Origin: Hyphomicrobiales bacterium
GTDB lineage: Bacteria > Pseudomonadota > Alphaproteobacteria > Rhizobiales > Beijerinckiaceae
DNA length: 8,703 nt
Reading direction: 5' to 3'
Assembly: GCA_028290085.1 (NCBI GenBank)
Contig: JAQGKN010000319.1
Coordinates: 1-8,703, forward strand
Part shown: in pieces, positions 7,928-8,703 of the stretch
Numbering within the stretch: the stretch's first letter is position 1
Layout of the letters: every line of letters begins with the position of its first letter
The notes under the pieces: generated by a model
Database searches by the model: none
What the model saw: the letters and a program-made list of their open reading frames with translations, nothing else
What the model was told of the DNA's origin: nothing
Program-made: the position numbers and the translations under genes

Positions 7928-8443
7928 TCAGGAGGCCGCGCCGCCGCCCAGGACGGTGACCGCGCGGCGGTTCTGCGACCAGCAGGAGATGTCGTTGCAA
8001 ACAGCGACCGGACGCTCCTTGCCGTAGCTGATCGTGCGCAGGCGAGAGGCCGGCACGCCGCGTGCGACGAGATAGCTCTTGGTCGCTTCGGCGCGACGGG
8101 CGCCAAGCGCAAAGTTGTATTCGCGGGTGCCGCGCTCGTCGGCGTGGCCTTCGATCGTGATGGTGTAACGCGGATATTGCGAGAGCCAGCGAGCCTGCTT
8201 CTCGAGCGTACCCTGCGCGGTGGAGGTCAGCTCGGTCGAATCGCTCTCGAAGAAGACGCGGTCGCCGACGTTGACGACGAAATCCTGCTGAGAACCGGGC
8301 GAAGCCGTGCCTGCACCCATGCCGCCGAGGCCATTCGCGCCATTGGCCGAATCGTTGGGGTTCTTGGAACAGGCGGCCATGGCAAGGGCCGCGGAGAGTG
8401 CAGCCACCAGCTTCAGGCTTCGCGTATTAATCGAAAAAATCAT
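7928..8443 (-). CDS. pal: Peptidoglycan-associated lipoprotein Pal
   Basis: Pal is an outer-membrane lipoprotein that grips peptidoglycan and binds TolB; the Tol-Pal machine pulls the outer membrane in during division and maintains envelope integrity. The 171-residue product starts with a lipoprotein signal peptide ending in AMAAC, with Cys25 as the acylated residue. A Gly/Asn/Ser-rich tether (26-55) precedes an OmpA-like domain (about 57-166). GHADERGTREYNFALGARRA (99-118) is the peptidoglycan-binding motif, with Asp102 and Arg117 in the positions that bind diaminopimelate in OmpA-like domains. CNDISCWSQNRRAVTVL (149-165) is typical of alphaproteobacterial Pal and has two Cys. The start is supported by AAGGAG (8457-8452) eight bases upstream. 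The terminator behind it and the 166-base gap to cpoB suggest that pal is transcribed more strongly than the genes behind it, as expected for an abundant lipoprotein. tolB usually precedes pal but is not visible within the next 260 bases. Confidence 0.97.
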   Translation of the reverse strand: MIFSINTRSLKLVAALSAALAMAACSKNPNDSANGANGLGGMGAGTASPGSQQDFVVNVGDRVFFESDSTELTSTAQGTLEKQARWLSQYPRYTITIEGHADERGTREYNFALGARRAEATKSYLVARGVPASRLRTISYGKERPVAVCNDISCWSQNRRAVTVLGGGAAS

Positions 8444-8703
8444 TCCCGGTACTCCTTTACTGACGGCATGACATGACGCCAGTGGTAGCCAGTGTTGGTT
8501 AACCTAAGGTTCCATCAACCCTGATCGACTCTTCTTGCGAAGCGTTGCATTCGAGCAAATCTGTAACGTGGTTAATCGTTGGTTGATGGCGGGAATGGGG
8601 CGCGGGGCTGCAAGCGTGTGCGCTTGCGAGGCAGTGTTGTATTTAGGATGCGCATGGTCGGCGTATCAGCACGTCGCCTCAGTGCGCGACGTCATTGGAG
8701 GAG
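8444..8703. other. Intergenic region upstream of pal; no gene recognised
   Basis: There is no credible open frame in these 260 bases. The pal ribosome site (8452-8457) lies at the left end. Further on are a GGTTAACC palindrome (8497-8504), a 9-base inverted repeat CCATCAACC (8512-8520) / GGTTGATGG (8581-8589), and a 7-bp hairpin GCAAGCG-TGTG-CGCTTGC (8610-8627). Two things touch the right edge: a purine-rich GGAGGAG on the + strand (8697-8703), and a short - strand frame that stops at 8681-8679 and could be the end of an upstream gene. Neither is enough to call a gene. A pal promoter is probably here, but I cannot place it with confidence. Confidence 0.55.
8572..8586. promoter_or_regulatory. 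Possible CtrA-type box upstream of pal
   Basis: TTAA-TCGTTGG-TTGA matches the CtrA consensus TTAA-N7-TTAA with one mismatch and exact spacing, and on the - strand the perfect half extends to TTAACC. It is 129-143 bases upstream of the pal start. A weaker TTAA-N7-TTCC lies at 8499-8513. CtrA controls division and envelope genes in many alphaproteobacteria, so the context fits, but a short AT-rich motif like this can arise by chance. Confidence 0.3.

Overview
This window looks like chromosome from a GC-rich alphaproteobacterium, most likely of the Hyphomicrobiales (Rhizobiales). The evidence is the strong G/C third-position bias, the gene order pal-cpoB-tilS-ftsH, the alphaproteobacterial style of Pal (C-terminal Cys-Trp-Ser-Gln-Asn-Arg-Arg motif), and a gap-pgk-fba run ending in a eukaryotic-type class I aldolase. 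Genus cannot be assigned from the sequence alone.

Layout. On the + strand, bases 1-2778 hold a triose-phosphate operon: the 3' part of gap (GAPDH), pgk (phosphoglycerate kinase) and a class I fructose-bisphosphate aldolase. These enzymes catalyse consecutive reversible steps shared by glycolysis, gluconeogenesis and the Calvin cycle. The gap-pgk spacer contains a GC-rich hairpin followed by a short T run, and its 3' arm can pair equally well with a second downstream segment, so it has attenuator-like geometry.

Bases 2779-3447 separate two convergent operons and are the least ordinary part of the window. They contain two inverted copies of a short palindromic repeat, an AT-rich spacer, a frameshifted remnant of a probable DUF2019 gene, and two terminators in opposite orientation. 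The terminators are identical over 33 nt except for one compensated base pair; one ends the aldolase operon and the other ends ftsH.

On the - strand, read from right to left, are pal (8443-7928), cpoB/ybgF (7761-6583), tilS (6554-5538) and ftsH (5367-3448). Pal is the peptidoglycan-binding outer-membrane lipoprotein of the Tol-Pal system, and CpoB is its periplasmic coiled-coil/TPR partner. TilS makes lysidine in the tRNA that reads AUA. FtsH is the membrane AAA+ zinc protease. The expected tolB is not inside the window, and the 260 bases upstream of pal have no recognisable gene.

All seven protein-coding genes other than the remnant are well-known housekeeping families. I did not find a convincing new multigene system. 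The points worth following are regulatory and repeat structures: the gap-pgk spacer, the twin terminators and inverted repeats in the convergent region, a heat-shock-like promoter upstream of ftsH, and possible operator-like sites upstream of cpoB and pal.
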